This document shows, in pieces, positions 23,728 to 34,003 of a stretch of 64,000 bases of DNA (positions are counted from its first letter, which is position 1; the number at the start of each line of letters is the position of its first letter). Both the position numbers and the translations under genes were made by a program. The DNA lies in the NCBI RefSeq assembly GCF_037975245.1, contig NC_092579.1, positions 8,576,001 through 8,640,000 on the forward strand, in the 5' to 3' direction. This DNA is from Apostichopus japonicus. Lineage: Eukaryota > Echinodermata > Holothuroidea > Aspidochirotida > Stichopodidae. A model generated the notes under the pieces. The model was not told the origin of the DNA and ran no database searches. It worked only from the letters and a program-made list of their open reading frames with translations.

Positions 23728-24160
23728 TATGTATAACTGCATAATGCTTAAGTTCAGATGAACAGGTGTTTTACCCACGATTGTATGAATGGAATGCGTC
23801 ATGGCAATTACCTGCATACCTATTAAGTGGAAGTCATTGTACTGTATGGTGTAACAATATAAGCTTTATTGTTAAAAACCACCACCAAGTGACCTAGTTT
23901 CATCTTTTATAACGAATGTGTAATGAGTATACCTTATTTCTCCTTATGGATTCGTTCAAACGTTTACCCGGCAATTAGAACATATCCGGAATATTAGCAA
24001 CATGGGTTTTCATATATTGAGAAATATTTTAAGGATATTTACATTGCATCATTGATGTTATATTGAAGGCTATTCAGAGACAGCATTGGTGTAACTTTTG
24101 CTTACAGCAAAAGTTATCCAAGCAAATGAAAGTATAGATCTTTTGAGGAAATTATGTATA
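23728..24160 (+). other. Element A: 3' non-coding part, left of nested element B
   Basis: 433 bases between the end of element A's pol and the left LTR of B, continuing at 32504. No envelope-like frame is present. The last four bases, TATA (24157-24160), are the target duplication of B. Confidence 0.6.
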
Positions 24161-25630
24161 TGTGAGGGAAGGTGGCGAAATCCATATTCATGAACTCTCC
24201 CCTTAGCAACTACTGTAGTTTGACCTGTGACCCAACAATTTGCCTGTATCTACGTGCGTAGCACAGTGGCTTGTATTGTTTTGGTGTACAGCATCCCTTC
24301 CGTTCTAGCTATCGTGAGCGTTGTTTCTGCACACACGCCGTCAAACTACTGAAGCAATATCACCTTATCAAGTAATCAACTATTTCTATATATCTATTTT
24401 AAAGTTTTATCTATCACATTCGGGATGTGAGAAGCTGTAAAGGTAAATATAAATATTCACTTTGATCACCCAATATCAATTTTAAGTTAAGAAGTGGTTC
24501 ATTCACGTGAAATATAGCGAAATTGTGGTCCTCACGTGTGCTTGTTAGTCAAGTATTAGCAACGTTACTTTCCTTGTTGCATACTCACTGTGTAATAGTC
24601 CTGTAGGCTAATCGTAAACGATCGCTTACGAAGAGTGTACGTATTATGTCTAATTATACTTAAATGATTGTTTTCTAAATCACACTCAATTTATTTAGTA
24701 CATGCTGCAAATGTTACGTTTATAATACCGTATTTACGCTATTTCTTGTAGCCTAGGTCTAAAGTATATACAGTGTGAGTCTGTTTGTAAATGCCTTACA
24801 CTGTGTATGTGGTAATAACGTGCTAGGTCGTTGTGTAAGAGCGCCACCTATTAAGATGGCGGCCCCCATGTCTCGTTAGATTTATGTACATTATATATTA
24901 TATTCAAGATGGCTGCGCCCATGTACCGTTAAGTGTATAGGTTCACCATATACATATTGTGCTGAATATTGTATCTTAAATAATGCAACGATGTCATAGT
25001 ATGTCCTATATGAATATCTCGGAGGTTATTTAGCTGTATTTTTCAGTTAAGGTTAGCATGCCGTACCTCAAAGTAAATTAACTTGCAGTTTATGGTCATG
25101 AGTTTTAGTTTATGAATCGTTGTATCAGTCGAGGGTAAATCGAAATGGATAGGTACGATGTCATATTAAATTGTGTTAATTTGTTTTTAGAATGCAATTG
25201 TGGTTGTTTAGAGGCAGACGTGCCATAACTTAAATGTTACCTCCACTACTTGTTTAATCCTAAAGTGTTATTTTATGAATCGTTTAAGGTTTGATGCATG
25301 AGTTAAATACCTGTGTCATGGCCATTTATTATTCATGTTGTTTCATAGACCTATATATTATGCAAGGAGGTATTTTGTCGTATTAACCGTTGATTACTGA
25401 GGTTTCATTTATGGATTTATACTTATGATTTCTTTTCATATTTTTATTAACAGTTTCAGAGCTTTACACATCCGTCCGGTGGGTTGTACCACCGTCCTCT
25501 ATTTATCCTCTTCCATATTTTACTGGCTCATACACCCAGTAAAGGCTAATTCAAACCCCTAATAAATTGGAGCAGAACTATCCGTCTGTTTTTGATTCTT
25601 CTTTAGTGAATGCTCTCGTACGGCATCACA
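24161..25630 (+). repeat. Element B 5' LTR
   Basis: 1470 bp, tgtgagggaagg at the start and gtacggcatcaca at the end; a direct repeat of 31034-32503 offset by 6873. It holds two YY1-like motifs (24853-24863 and 24905-24916) and an AATAAA at 25561-25566, about 65 bases before the end, placed as expected for polyadenylation in R/U5. It should supply promoter and poly(A) signals. Confidence 0.95.
24853..24916 (+). promoter_or_regulatory. Paired YY1-like motifs in the element B LTR
   Basis: AAGATGGCGGC (24853-24863) and CAAGATGGCTGC (24905-24916) both match the vertebrate YY1 consensus core AAGATGGC. Each is followed by a cccatgt and a cgtta, so the two arms look like a short tandem duplication. 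The same pair recurs in the 3' LTR at 31726-31736 and 31778-31789. Function here is inferred from the motif only. Confidence 0.5.
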
Positions 25631-25633
25631 TTT

Positions 25634-25651
25634 TGGTAGTACGAGTGGGGT
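25634..25651 (+). promoter_or_regulatory. Element B primer-binding site
   Basis: Three bases after the LTR end the sequence tggtagtacgagtggggt begins with the TGG complementary to a tRNA CCA end. Its TGGT..AGTGGG pattern resembles tRNA-Leu-type sites of other Ty3 elements, but I cannot assign the tRNA by eye. Minus-strand DNA synthesis would start here. Confidence 0.65.
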
Positions 25652-25701
25652 AGCCAAATTTTAGCGTTAAATTTCAAAATAAAGAGGACGGTGGTACAAC
25701 A

Positions 25702-26631
25702 ATGTCAACTCTGAAGGATGTCCGGAAGAAGCTGGCTTCTCTGGAGGAAGAGTTGAGGAAGACTAAAGAGGCAACTGATGGAAGAACCTCCCAGGTCCTG
25801 GTCATCCCGCAGGAAAGGAAAGTTAGAGTCTTTTCGGGTGTGGAAGGGTCACTCCTGGTAGGAGACTTTATAGATGACATCAAGGCTGCAACCAAGTTAA
25901 GAAAAGTGAAAGGTGCAGAAGCGGCAGATTTTATTATGGCCCACCTCGAGGGTCCGGCTAGACAAGAAATACGCCACCATCCAAAGGATGTCTCGACAAA
26001 TCCTCAACAAATCCTCAACACGTTGTCCGAGACTTTCGGAGAAAAGTTGACCTTGGCAGGAGTTCTGCGGGAAATCTGTAATCGCCTGCAGAAAGAAGAC
26101 GAAACCATTACAGACTTTGGGTTTGCTCTTATGTCCTTAGGAGACAAGCTCAAAAAGATGGCGGGAGGCCCAGATTCAGACAAAACCATTAAGGAACAGT
26201 TCCGGGATGGGCTACTGGATGGTGTTCTTAGGCGTGAAGTAAAAAGATGCCTAATGGAGGAGCCCAACATCACTTTTATTAAACTGCGTGACAGAGCCTT
26301 GGATTTGGCAGACGACGACTTCGTCACCCGAAGGAGACGCCAAGGGAGGAAGATTAACTCGTACCACACAGAGGTGGACTCACAGATCTTAGGAGCTTTG
26401 GAAGGTCTGACGACTGCTCTGAAGGGTCAGACAGAGACGCTGGACGATATGAAGCTCCGCCAGGATGATTTCAGTGCCCGGCTCCTAAGACTGGAAGAGC
26501 AGAGTAAAACTAAGCCACGTCCCAGGACCGACAAGAGTCAAATAGAGTGCCATCGATGTCACAAGAAAGGCCACTATGCTAATCAGTGTCCAGCTCCTGC
26601 CCCAGTTCAACGTCCAGCCCAGGGAAACTAA
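25702..26631 (+). CDS. gag: Element B Gag
   Basis: 309 residues from an ATG 71 bases after the 5' LTR. The N-terminus is predicted coiled coil (LKDVRKKLASLEEELRKTK). The middle has the helical pattern of retrotransposon capsid (VFSGVEGSLLVGDFIDDI, FIMAHLEGPARQEI, LSETFGEKLT). The C-terminus has a CX2CX4HX4C zinc knuckle (CHRCHKKGHYANQC, residues 283-296). Gag packages element RNA into particles. The stop TAA (26629-26631) follows directly after a slippery heptamer, so a fraction of ribosomes should continue into pol. The frame is intact. Confidence 0.93.
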   Translation: MSTLKDVRKKLASLEEELRKTKEATDGRTSQVLVIPQERKVRVFSGVEGSLLVGDFIDDIKAATKLRKVKGAEAADFIMAHLEGPARQEIRHHPKDVSTNPQQILNTLSETFGEKLTLAGVLREICNRLQKEDETITDFGFALMSLGDKLKKMAGGPDSDKTIKEQFRDGLLDGVLRREVKRCLMEEPNITFIKLRDRALDLADDDFVTRRRRQGRKINSYHTEVDSQILGALEGLTTALKGQTETLDDMKLRQDDFSARLLRLEEQSKTKPRPRTDKSQIECHRCHKKGHYANQCPAPAPVQRPAQGN

Positions 26632-29600
26632 TATCACCCAGCTCCGAGAGCCAGGATCTGGGTAAAAGTAAGAGACAACCAGGCTCAGGGATAGGTATCC
26701 CTTCTTCGATTATTGGCAAGAGCCCTGAAGTTACAGTATATGTCAATGGTGTTCCAGTGAAGGGAGTGGTTGACACAGGTTCACAGGTGACGACAATGAC
26801 CGAGAGGCATTTCATGGAGAAGTTTGGTTGTGAGTCCCTGGAGAAATTGCACTGGTTATCCATTAATGCAGCCAACAACATCCATATCCCGTACAGCGGT
26901 TACTTCGAGGCAGATGTGAAGGTAGGAGACTGCACTGTGCCACAGAGGGGGATACTTGTTGTAGGAGTAGAGAAACAAGTTCCCATGCTTATTGGTATGA
27001 ATGTGTTGGAAAATCTAGACCAAGAAACCTTCTTGGACCAGGTACCCCTTAAAGAAAAGGATAAAAGACATCAACCACTCATCCAAGGACTGGTAAGGAG
27101 CCCAGGGGATGCTGTGACAGTGATACCAGCAAGGACATCCCAAGTCGTAAGCGCTTCCTGCCAGCATGTGAGGGGGGATGTAGAGGTTATAGTGGAGCCT
27201 TATGTAAACCTACCAAAGGGAATCGTCGTGGGAGCAACCCTTGCTATGTCAGAGAGAGGCAAAATTAAGCTGCCAATCTCTAATGTTTCTGATGAAGATA
27301 TACTCATTCCACCCAGAACACCTCTCGGAAAAGTGTTAGAGGCTGTTGTTATAGATGACGGGAAGGTCTCCTATGAGAGCATACAAGTAAGAGTCAACAA
27401 TATCTCAACTGCTTCTAATGTTATCCCACCTATCTGGCCAGGACTGACCATCCCACAACACCAACAGGCAGAGGAACTTTTCCAAAGGTATCATCATGTT
27501 TTTGCCAGTTCTGATGAGGACCTAGGATATACTGATACCATTACTCATCAGATCAAGCTTACAGATGATGTCCCAGTCAAACAGGCTTTCCGGCGAATCC
27601 CTCCGTCACAGTTTGAAGAAGTCAGGGAACACATTCGCAAGTTACTGGAGAAGAATGTGATCCGCCCGAGTACCAGTCCCTTTGCATCACCGATTGTTCT
27701 GGTGAGGAAACCAGATGGATCCCTTCGGCTATGCGTTGACTATCGTCAGTTGAACCACAAAACCATTAAAGATGCTTACCCAATTCCTCGGATTGATGAA
27801 TCCCTTGATGCATTGCATGGCGCTAAATGGTTCTCAACCATCGATCTTTTAGCAGGATACCATCAAGTAGCAGTCGATGAGAAAGACAAACACAAGACCA
27901 GTTTTATCACCCCTTTTGGTCTCTACGAATATAACCGTATGCCGTTCGGGCTTTGTAATGCCCCTGGGACTTTTCAGCGTCTGATGCAGTCCTGTCTGAG
28001 TGACCAGTTCTTCAGATCTGTCTTATGCTATCTTGATGATATACTTGTATTTTCACAGACTTTTGAAGATCACATAGCCAATCTGGAACTTGTCTTGGAA
28101 AGACTACATCAAAATGGTCTGAAGATCAAGGTTTCTAAATGTGAATTCTTCCGCCCCGAAGTTAAGTACCTTGGTCATAGAATTACCAAAGACGGTGTAA
28201 AGGCTGATCCAGATAAGATTGAAGCTGTCAAAAACTGGCCTACTCCCAAATTCGTCAAAGAGTTGCGATCCTTCTTAGGATTCTGCTCATTCTATCGAAG
28301 GTTTGTTCAGAACTTTTCTAAGATTGCAGGGCCATTACATGCCTTAGTGGCCAAGACCATGCAGGCTCTTAAACAGAGTAAGAAATCTGAATTGGACTGG
28401 AATTTAGAGCATCAACAGGCATTTGAAGTACTCAAAGGAGCTTTGTGTACTCAACCCATTCTGGCGTATGCAGATTTTTCTCAACCGTTTGAAGTAGAAG
28501 TTGACGCCTCGTTTCAAGGTTTGGGCGCAATCCTGATGCAACGCCAGGAAGGAAAACGACGTGTTATCTCTTATGCCAGCCGTACCCTACGAGGAGCCGA
28601 GAAGAACATGCAGAAGTATTCTAGCATGAAGCTAGAACTTCTTGGACTGAAATGGGCAGTCACCGAAAAGTTCCGAGAATACTTGATTGGCAACAAGTTT
28701 GTGGTGTACACCGATAACAACCCTCTGGCCCACCTGAGGACAGCAAAGTTGGATGCTGTTGGACAGAGATGGGTAGGTGCCCTAGCAATGTTTGACATGG
28801 AGGTCAAATACAAACCTGGTAAGGCTAACATTGCTGCTGATGCTTTGTCGAGGCGACGCCACAACGATAATGATAGTTCTACCCTTGCTACTTCTAATTT
28901 TGTAGCAGTGGCAGGATTAACAAAGGTTCCCGACGACTTGATTGTAGCTTCATGGGCCAATACTGTAGATGACTTACCAGCTGATGATGGGACAACAGTT
29001 GAGACGTCCCCTATCCTGTTGCCTTCATATAGTGTTCAGCAATTGCAGGAATTCCAACACAAAGATCCAGGACTTTCAGAGCTGTGGACTTTGTGGAACA
29101 AAGGAGAGAAGCCACATCACCAAACAGTCATGCCAAGCTCTGAACTAAAGCTGTACCTGAGGGAGTGGGACAAGCTTAAAGAAAAGAATGGACTCCTGTA
29201 CAGACAAAGTGCAGATGGCTGTCAACTGTTGCTACCAAAGGTATTGCGGAAAGAGGTTTTGTCTCTGTGTCACGATAACACAGGACATCAGGGAACTAAA
29301 CGAACTCTGTCACTAGTTCGTAGTCGCTGCTATTGGCCACGTTTACAGCAAGATGTTGTAGAGCATTGCCAACTCTGTGACCGATGTACAAGAGCCAAAA
29401 ACCCACCCAAAATAAGAGAACCCTTGAAGTTTATCCAGTCCTCAAGGCCAAACGAAATTCTGGCCATTGATTTCACGATCCTCGAGAAAGATGCCAGGGG
29501 AAAGGAAAATGTCCTTATAATGACAGATGTTTTCTCGAAGTTCACCAGGGCAATCCCTACAAAAGATCAGACTGCCAGAACAACCGCACGAGCATTGTTG

Positions 29601-30563
29601 GACAACTGGATATTGCTTTTTGGAGCTCCTGTGAGGTTACACTCCGACCAAGGGAGGAACTTTGAGTCTAACCTTATTCATGAGCTCTGCCACCTGTACA
29701 ACATCAAGAAGACAAAGACCACACCATACCATCCGGAGGGAAATGGGCAAGCAGAACGATTTAACCGTACCCTCCATGACTTGCTGAAGGTTTTACCACC
29801 TAACAAGAAACGAAGATGGTCAGAACACCTTCCTGAGGTTCTACATGCTTACAACTGTACACCACATGCCTCTACCAGACTTCCACCATTCTATGTGATG
29901 TTTGGTCGAGATCCTATATTACCAGTGGATATACTTCTCAATAACACTGGTTCTGATGATCAGCAGCATAACACCGAAGATGAGGTAACACGGTGGGTAG
30001 CCTCACATTCAGATGTTTTAAAGATGGCTTTCCGTCAAGCAGGGGAGAGACTAGCCCTGGAGGCCTCTGCCAGAAAGGCCCGGTATGATAAATTTACCAA
30101 GGAGCATCCGCTGTCCCTAGGAACAAGGGTTTACCTTAAATCTCACCCTCCTGGGAGACACAAAATTGCAGATGAATGGGGACAAGTAATTTACACGGTT
30201 ACCGCCAGACCAGGTGATGGAGCAACTTATAAGATCAAGCAAGCTGATGGTACTGGGATCTCCAAGACTGTACATCGGAGAGAAATCCGCCCATGCCCGA
30301 TGATTACCCCAGCGAAGTCAACCAATCGACCAGCTAGGAGAAGACCTCACGTCTCCGCCCCATCTAGTAGTTCCGACAATGCCCCTTCTACTGGAAGTGA
30401 ATCTGACGACGACCCCAACCACAGTGAACCGGCTGATGACGTTTGGAATGACTCTCTGACCTCCGACAGGCGACGAAGGAGTACTCGCAAGACCAGAGGA
30501 AAGCACTCCAACCTTCATCGAACTCCAAAGAGCGTCATCACCGTAAGATCAGGGTTTGATTAA
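26586..30563 (+). CDS. pol: Element B Pol: protease, reverse transcriptase, RNase H, integrase
   Basis: About 1310 codons entered by -1 frameshift at 26622-26628; the open frame extends back to 26586, where the first codon is GTG. Numbering from 26586: protease Asp 63 in VDTGSQ; RT with FSTIDLLAGYHQV, MPFGLCNAPGTFQRLM and catalytic YLDD at 482-485; RNase H with Asp 640 in VEVDASFQGLGAIL and YTDNNPLAHL; integrase zinc domain with His near 896 and CX2C from 928 (CQLCDRC); integrase core Asp 962, Asp 1021 (HSDQGRNFES) and Glu 1057 (GQAERFNR), an exact D35E spacing. A GPY/F-like C-terminal domain follows, with a Ser-rich basic tail and no chromodomain. No stop or frameshift was seen. It copies element RNA and inserts the product. 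Confidence 0.95.
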   Translation: MSSSCPSSTSSPGKLISPSSESQDLGKSKRQPGSGIGIPSSIIGKSPEVTVYVNGVPVKGVVDTGSQVTTMTERHFMEKFGCESLEKLHWLSINAANNIHIPYSGYFEADVKVGDCTVPQRGILVVGVEKQVPMLIGMNVLENLDQETFLDQVPLKEKDKRHQPLIQGLVRSPGDAVTVIPARTSQVVSASCQHVRGDVEVIVEPYVNLPKGIVVGATLAMSERGKIKLPISNVSDEDILIPPRTPLGKVLEAVVIDDGKVSYESIQVRVNNISTASNVIPPIWPGLTIPQHQQAEELFQRYHHVFASSDEDLGYTDTITHQIKLTDDVPVKQAFRRIPPSQFEEVREHIRKLLEKNVIRPSTSPFASPIVLVRKPDGSLRLCVDYRQLNHKTIKDAYPIPRIDESLDALHGAKWFSTIDLLAGYHQVAVDEKDKHKTSFITPFGLYEYNRMPFGLCNAPGTFQRLMQSCLSDQFFRSVLCYLDDILVFSQTFEDHIANLELVLERLHQNGLKIKVSKCEFFRPEVKYLGHRITKDGVKADPDKIEAVKNWPTPKFVKELRSFLGFCSFYRRFVQNFSKIAGPLHALVAKTMQALKQSKKSELDWNLEHQQAFEVLKGALCTQPILAYADFSQPFEVEVDASFQGLGAILMQRQEGKRRVISYASRTLRGAEKNMQKYSSMKLELLGLKWAVTEKFREYLIGNKFVVYTDNNPLAHLRTAKLDAVGQRWVGALAMFDMEVKYKPGKANIAADALSRRRHNDNDSSTLATSNFVAVAGLTKVPDDLIVASWANTVDDLPADDGTTVETSPILLPSYSVQQLQEFQHKDPGLSELWTLWNKGEKPHHQTVMPSSELKLYLREWDKLKEKNGLLYRQSADGCQLLLPKVLRKEVLSLCHDNTGHQGTKRTLSLVRSRCYWPRLQQDVVEHCQLCDRCTRAKNPPKIREPLKFIQSSRPNEILAIDFTILEKDARGKENVLIMTDVFSKFTRAIPTKDQTARTTARALLDNWILLFGAPVRLHSDQGRNFESNLIHELCHLYNIKKTKTTPYHPEGNGQAERFNRTLHDLLKVLPPNKKRRWSEHLPEVLHAYNCTPHASTRLPPFYVMFGRDPILPVDILLNNTGSDDQQHNTEDEVTRWVASHSDVLKMAFRQAGERLALEASARKARYDKFTKEHPLSLGTRVYLKSHPPGRHKIADEWGQVIYTVTARPGDGATYKIKQADGTGISKTVHRREIRPCPMITPAKSTNRPARRRPHVSAPSSSSDNAPSTGSESDDDPNHSEPADDVWNDSLTSDRRRRSTRKTRGKHSNLHRTPKSVITVRSGFD
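26622..26662 (+). promoter_or_regulatory. Element B -1 ribosomal frameshift signal
   Basis: The heptamer G GGA AAC (26622-26628) is in the gag frame, immediately before the gag TAA, and fits the X XXY YYZ rule. Slipping back one base gives GGG AAA CTA, which is exactly the pol frame. Eight bases downstream a hairpin can form: CCCAG (26637-26641) with CTGGG (26658-26662), and within it CTC (26642-26644) with GAG (26648-26650). Spacing and structure are as expected for a stimulatory element. Confidence 0.85.
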
Positions 30564-31023
30564 TATCAGAGGCATTCATAACTTACTTTTAATTTCCAAA
30601 CTTTGAGGTGTGTTTTGTTTACAACAGTTCTTGAAAGATTAAATTTAACTACCTGTACCGGCACACCCAAACTCTCAAACAGTTCTTCCTTGTTAATAGT
30701 ATAAGCCAATTGCTATACTAATTGTTTAATTTTTCCAAATAGTAATAAGTACCCATTGTACTTGTTAGTGTTAGTGCAGCTGTTACTAATTTATGGTACC
30801 AGTGACTGTGTGCTACCTCATTATATTTTATATCATTCATTCACTGATTGCCTTGATGTTAATTACCTCTGTTGCTACCTTGATCACCCATGTATTGTAT
30901 ACTGTGTATACCTGGGACTTACTCTTAATTTTCATTATTTTTACTTAACATTTCACTTTGTACAAATTTGTTCTTGCTTCCAACTACAGCGTTTATACCA
31001 TGTTTGAGGACAAACAGTTCTTT
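30564..31023 (+). other. Element B 3' internal region, no env
   Basis: About 460 bases between pol and the polypurine tract. The only frame (30756-31007, 83 codons) is hydrophobic and AT-driven, without envelope features. The element looks like a retrotransposon without an envelope gene. Confidence 0.6.
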
Positions 31024-31033
31024 AGCAGGGGAG
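31024..31033 (+). promoter_or_regulatory. Element B polypurine tract
   Basis: agcaggggag ends directly at the TG of the 3' LTR. This purine-rich run is the expected primer for plus-strand DNA synthesis. Confidence 0.75.
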
Positions 31034-32503
31034 TGTGAGGGAAGGTGGCGAAATCCATATTCATGAACTCTCCCCTTAGCAACTACTGTAGTTTGACCTG
31101 TGACCCAACAATTTGCCTGTATCTACGTGCGTAGCACAGTGGCTTGTATTGTTTTGGTGTACAGCATCCCTTCCGTTCTAGCTATCGTGAGCGTTGTTTC
31201 TGCACACACGCCGTCAAACTACTGAAGCAATATCACCTTATCAAGTAATCAACTATTTCTATATATCTATTTTAAAGTTTTATCTATCACATTCGGGATG
31301 TGAGAAGCTGTAAAGGTAAATATAAATATTCACTTTGATCACCCAATATCAATTTTAAGTTAAGAAGTGGTTCATTCACGTGAAATATAGCGAAATTGTG
31401 GTCCTCACGTGTGCTTGTTAGTCAAGTATTAGCAACGTTACTTTCCTTGTTGCATACTCACTGTGTAATAGTCCTGTAGGCTAATCGTAAACGATCGCTT
31501 ACGAAGAGTGTACGTATTATGTCTAATTATACTTAAATGATTGTTTTCTAAATCACACTCAATTTATTTAGTACATGCTGCAAATGTTACGTTTATAATA
31601 CCGTATTTACGCTATTTCTTGTAGCCTAGGTCTAAAGTATATACAGTGTGAGTCTGTTTGTAAATGCCTTACACTGTGTATGTGGTAATAACGTGCTAGG
31701 TCGTTGTGTAAGAGCGCCACCTATTAAGATGGCGGCCCCCATGTCTCGTTAGATTTATGTACATTATATATTATATTCAAGATGGCTGCGCCCATGTACC
31801 GTTAAGTGTATAGGTTCACCATATACATATTGTGCTGAATATTGTATCTTAAATAATGCAACGATGTCATAGTATGTCCTATATGAATATCTCGGAGGTT
31901 ATTTAGCTGTATTTTTCAGTTAAGGTTAGCATGCCGTACCTCAAAGTAAATTAACTTGCAGTTTATGGTCATGAGTTTTAGTTTATGAATCGTTGTATCA
32001 GTCGAGGGTAAATCGAAATGGATAGGTACGATGTCATATTAAATTGTGTTAATTTGTTTTTAGAATGCAATTGTGGTTGTTTAGAGGCAGACGTGCCATA
32101 ACTTAAATGTTACCTCCACTACTTGTTTAATCCTAAAGTGTTATTTTATGAATCGTTTAAGGTTTGATGCATGAGTTAAATACCTGTGTCATGGCCATTT
32201 ATTATTCATGTTGTTTCATAGACCTATATATTATGCAAGGAGGTATTTTGTCGTATTAACCGTTGATTACTGAGGTTTCATTTATGGATTTATACTTATG
32301 ATTTCTTTTCATATTTTTATTAACAGTTTCAGAGCTTTACACATCCGTCCGGTGGGTTGTACCACCGTCCTCTATTTATCCTCTTCCATATTTTACTGGC
32401 TCATACACCCAGTAAAGGCTAATTCAAACCCCTAATAAATTGGAGCAGAACTATCCGTCTGTTTTTGATTCTTCTTTAGTGAATGCTCTCGTACGGCATC
32501 ACA
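31034..32503 (+). repeat. Element B 3' LTR
   Basis: 1470 bp, same length as the 5' LTR and without a difference noticed by eye. It ends gtacggcatcaca, followed by the TATA duplication. Its AATAAA at 32434-32439 would end the element transcript. Confidence 0.95.
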
Positions 32504-33325
32504 TATATATTTTCTTTTCCTCAAATATTCATGCAAAAGTAAATTTCTTCAATGATGAAGCAAGAAGTTGAAAAGACAAGATGTTAAGTAATATGTTAAT
32601 TTGAAGAAAGATTTGTTGATGTCATAGTCTATGGGGTCTCCTTTATGGTATCAAATATCTAGTACTTTGGTACTTTACTAGACTATCAATTCGGAGTGCA
32701 TACCTAGGGTCACCATGCTATCGAGTCACATTTTCTTGGTTTTCTTGAAGTGGATGTATATGATTCACAAGGTTTCAAAGCAGTTTTGAAACTATGCCTT
32801 CATTAAAGAGGAGCTTTGTAAATGAGTTTGTAATATTTTAAGGTTCTTTTTTAATGTACGAATTTTTTATGGAACGCCAAGGTGTTCTGTTCAGTTAAAA
32901 GATAACTAAGTCAAGTATTCTCTGATCTCTCCCCAATCACGGCATGATTTCACTTTTGATATAAATGTATTATTGATGTATGAAATGCATAAATGTATTT
33001 TGTAAGAGATACTGCATATTTTGCTGTGTCATGTAACTTTAAGATATCTTAATGATATTTTTTTTAGATTACATCATATGATGTCATCAATATTGAAGAG
33101 GTACACAAAATTTTTTTCATGGAGATAGTGTCAATGTATATACCATATGATCATTTTAATAATTCGTAACCAAGATGTTAACCTTTGAGATATATGCAGA
33201 CCATTTATTGAAGTCAATGAATATTAATGAATGTGCTTACACTACCTTTTTGAGATAATGATAAGTTACAGCAGTATGATGTTAAAATTTTGGAGTATCC
33301 AACAATTTTAAAAGATTGAGGGGGA
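32504..33325 (+). other. Element A: 3' non-coding part, right of element B, ending in a polypurine tract
   Basis: Continuation of 23728-24160 after the B insertion (TATA duplication at 32504-32507). No open frame of note. It ends with attgaggggga (33315-33325), a polypurine tract abutting the TG of the LTR that follows. Confidence 0.6.
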
Positions 33326-33691
33326 TGTTATGAAATAGTAATACTGCCTCTTTGATGTTACCGAAAAACTCCATCGAGACACCTTACAGGCCCCTTATAT
33401 ATTTATCTAGGTCATGGATTCAGTTTTCACACGAGAAGTTTTAACTATCTTATTGAATCTTGTTACAGGGTCTTTTCCCAAAATAGATTCCATTATGTCT
33501 GTGGAACATTCGAGAAGGTTCTCTCACGTGGTATGGAAGTTTCCATAGAAAAGGGAGGGACGTCCAAACTCCCAACCAATCAGGGCAGATCAGTGCCAGC
33601 GCACTTATTTTTATATCGTTAAGTTAATACAGGATGGTCAGGTTATTGGCTGCCTTCTGATTGTGCGCAGTGGGATTTTATAGAAGTAAGG

Positions 33692-33698
33692 TATAAAA
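33692..33698 (+). promoter_or_regulatory. TATA box in the element A LTR
   Basis: TATAAAA followed by GG, about 370 bases into the LTR, is a good core promoter candidate for element A. Confidence 0.55.
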
Positions 33699-34003
33699 GG
33701 CTGCATGGTCCCGCAATTTATCACTCCGTCATCAGTTCGTCATTGCTTCGTCACCATTTCATCACTCCTTGTAATTGCGTAATTGACGGAGTCAAATCAT
33801 TGTAATTTTGTTTTATTTGTAAGAGAATCGACGGAAGAAATTATACCGAATCATTAATCAAATTCTATCTCGTCAAATTGTTTTTCTGTGAACTCATTGT
33901 TTTCTCCCGTTCGAGACATCTCAGAAGCATAAATACGGCATCAAGATAACCCCAGTACCTTTCTATCGCGAGTCCCGATATAGTATTACTATCGGAGGAG
34001 CCG

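Larger units (their letters stand above)
24161..32503 (+). mobile_element. Element B: intact-looking Ty3/gypsy LTR retrotransposon
   Basis: An 8343-bp element with 1470-bp LTRs at both ends, each starting TG and ending CA, with TATA duplications (24157-24160 and 32504-32507). In order it has a primer-binding site, gag, a -1 frameshift signal, pol (protease, RT, RNase H, integrase) and a polypurine tract. The two LTRs have equal length and showed no difference in the stretches I compared by eye, and both frames are open with all catalytic residues present. Recent insertion and possible present activity are inferred. It sits inside the 3' non-coding part of element A, in the same orientation. 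Confidence 0.95.

Noticed and set aside
28571-28960. 129-codon minus-strand frame
   Set aside because: Shadow of the element B pol gene, which has all catalytic motifs in the other strand.
30756-31007. Envelope gene of element B
   Set aside because: Only 83 hydrophobic codons, with no signal peptide, glycosylation pattern or cleavage site.
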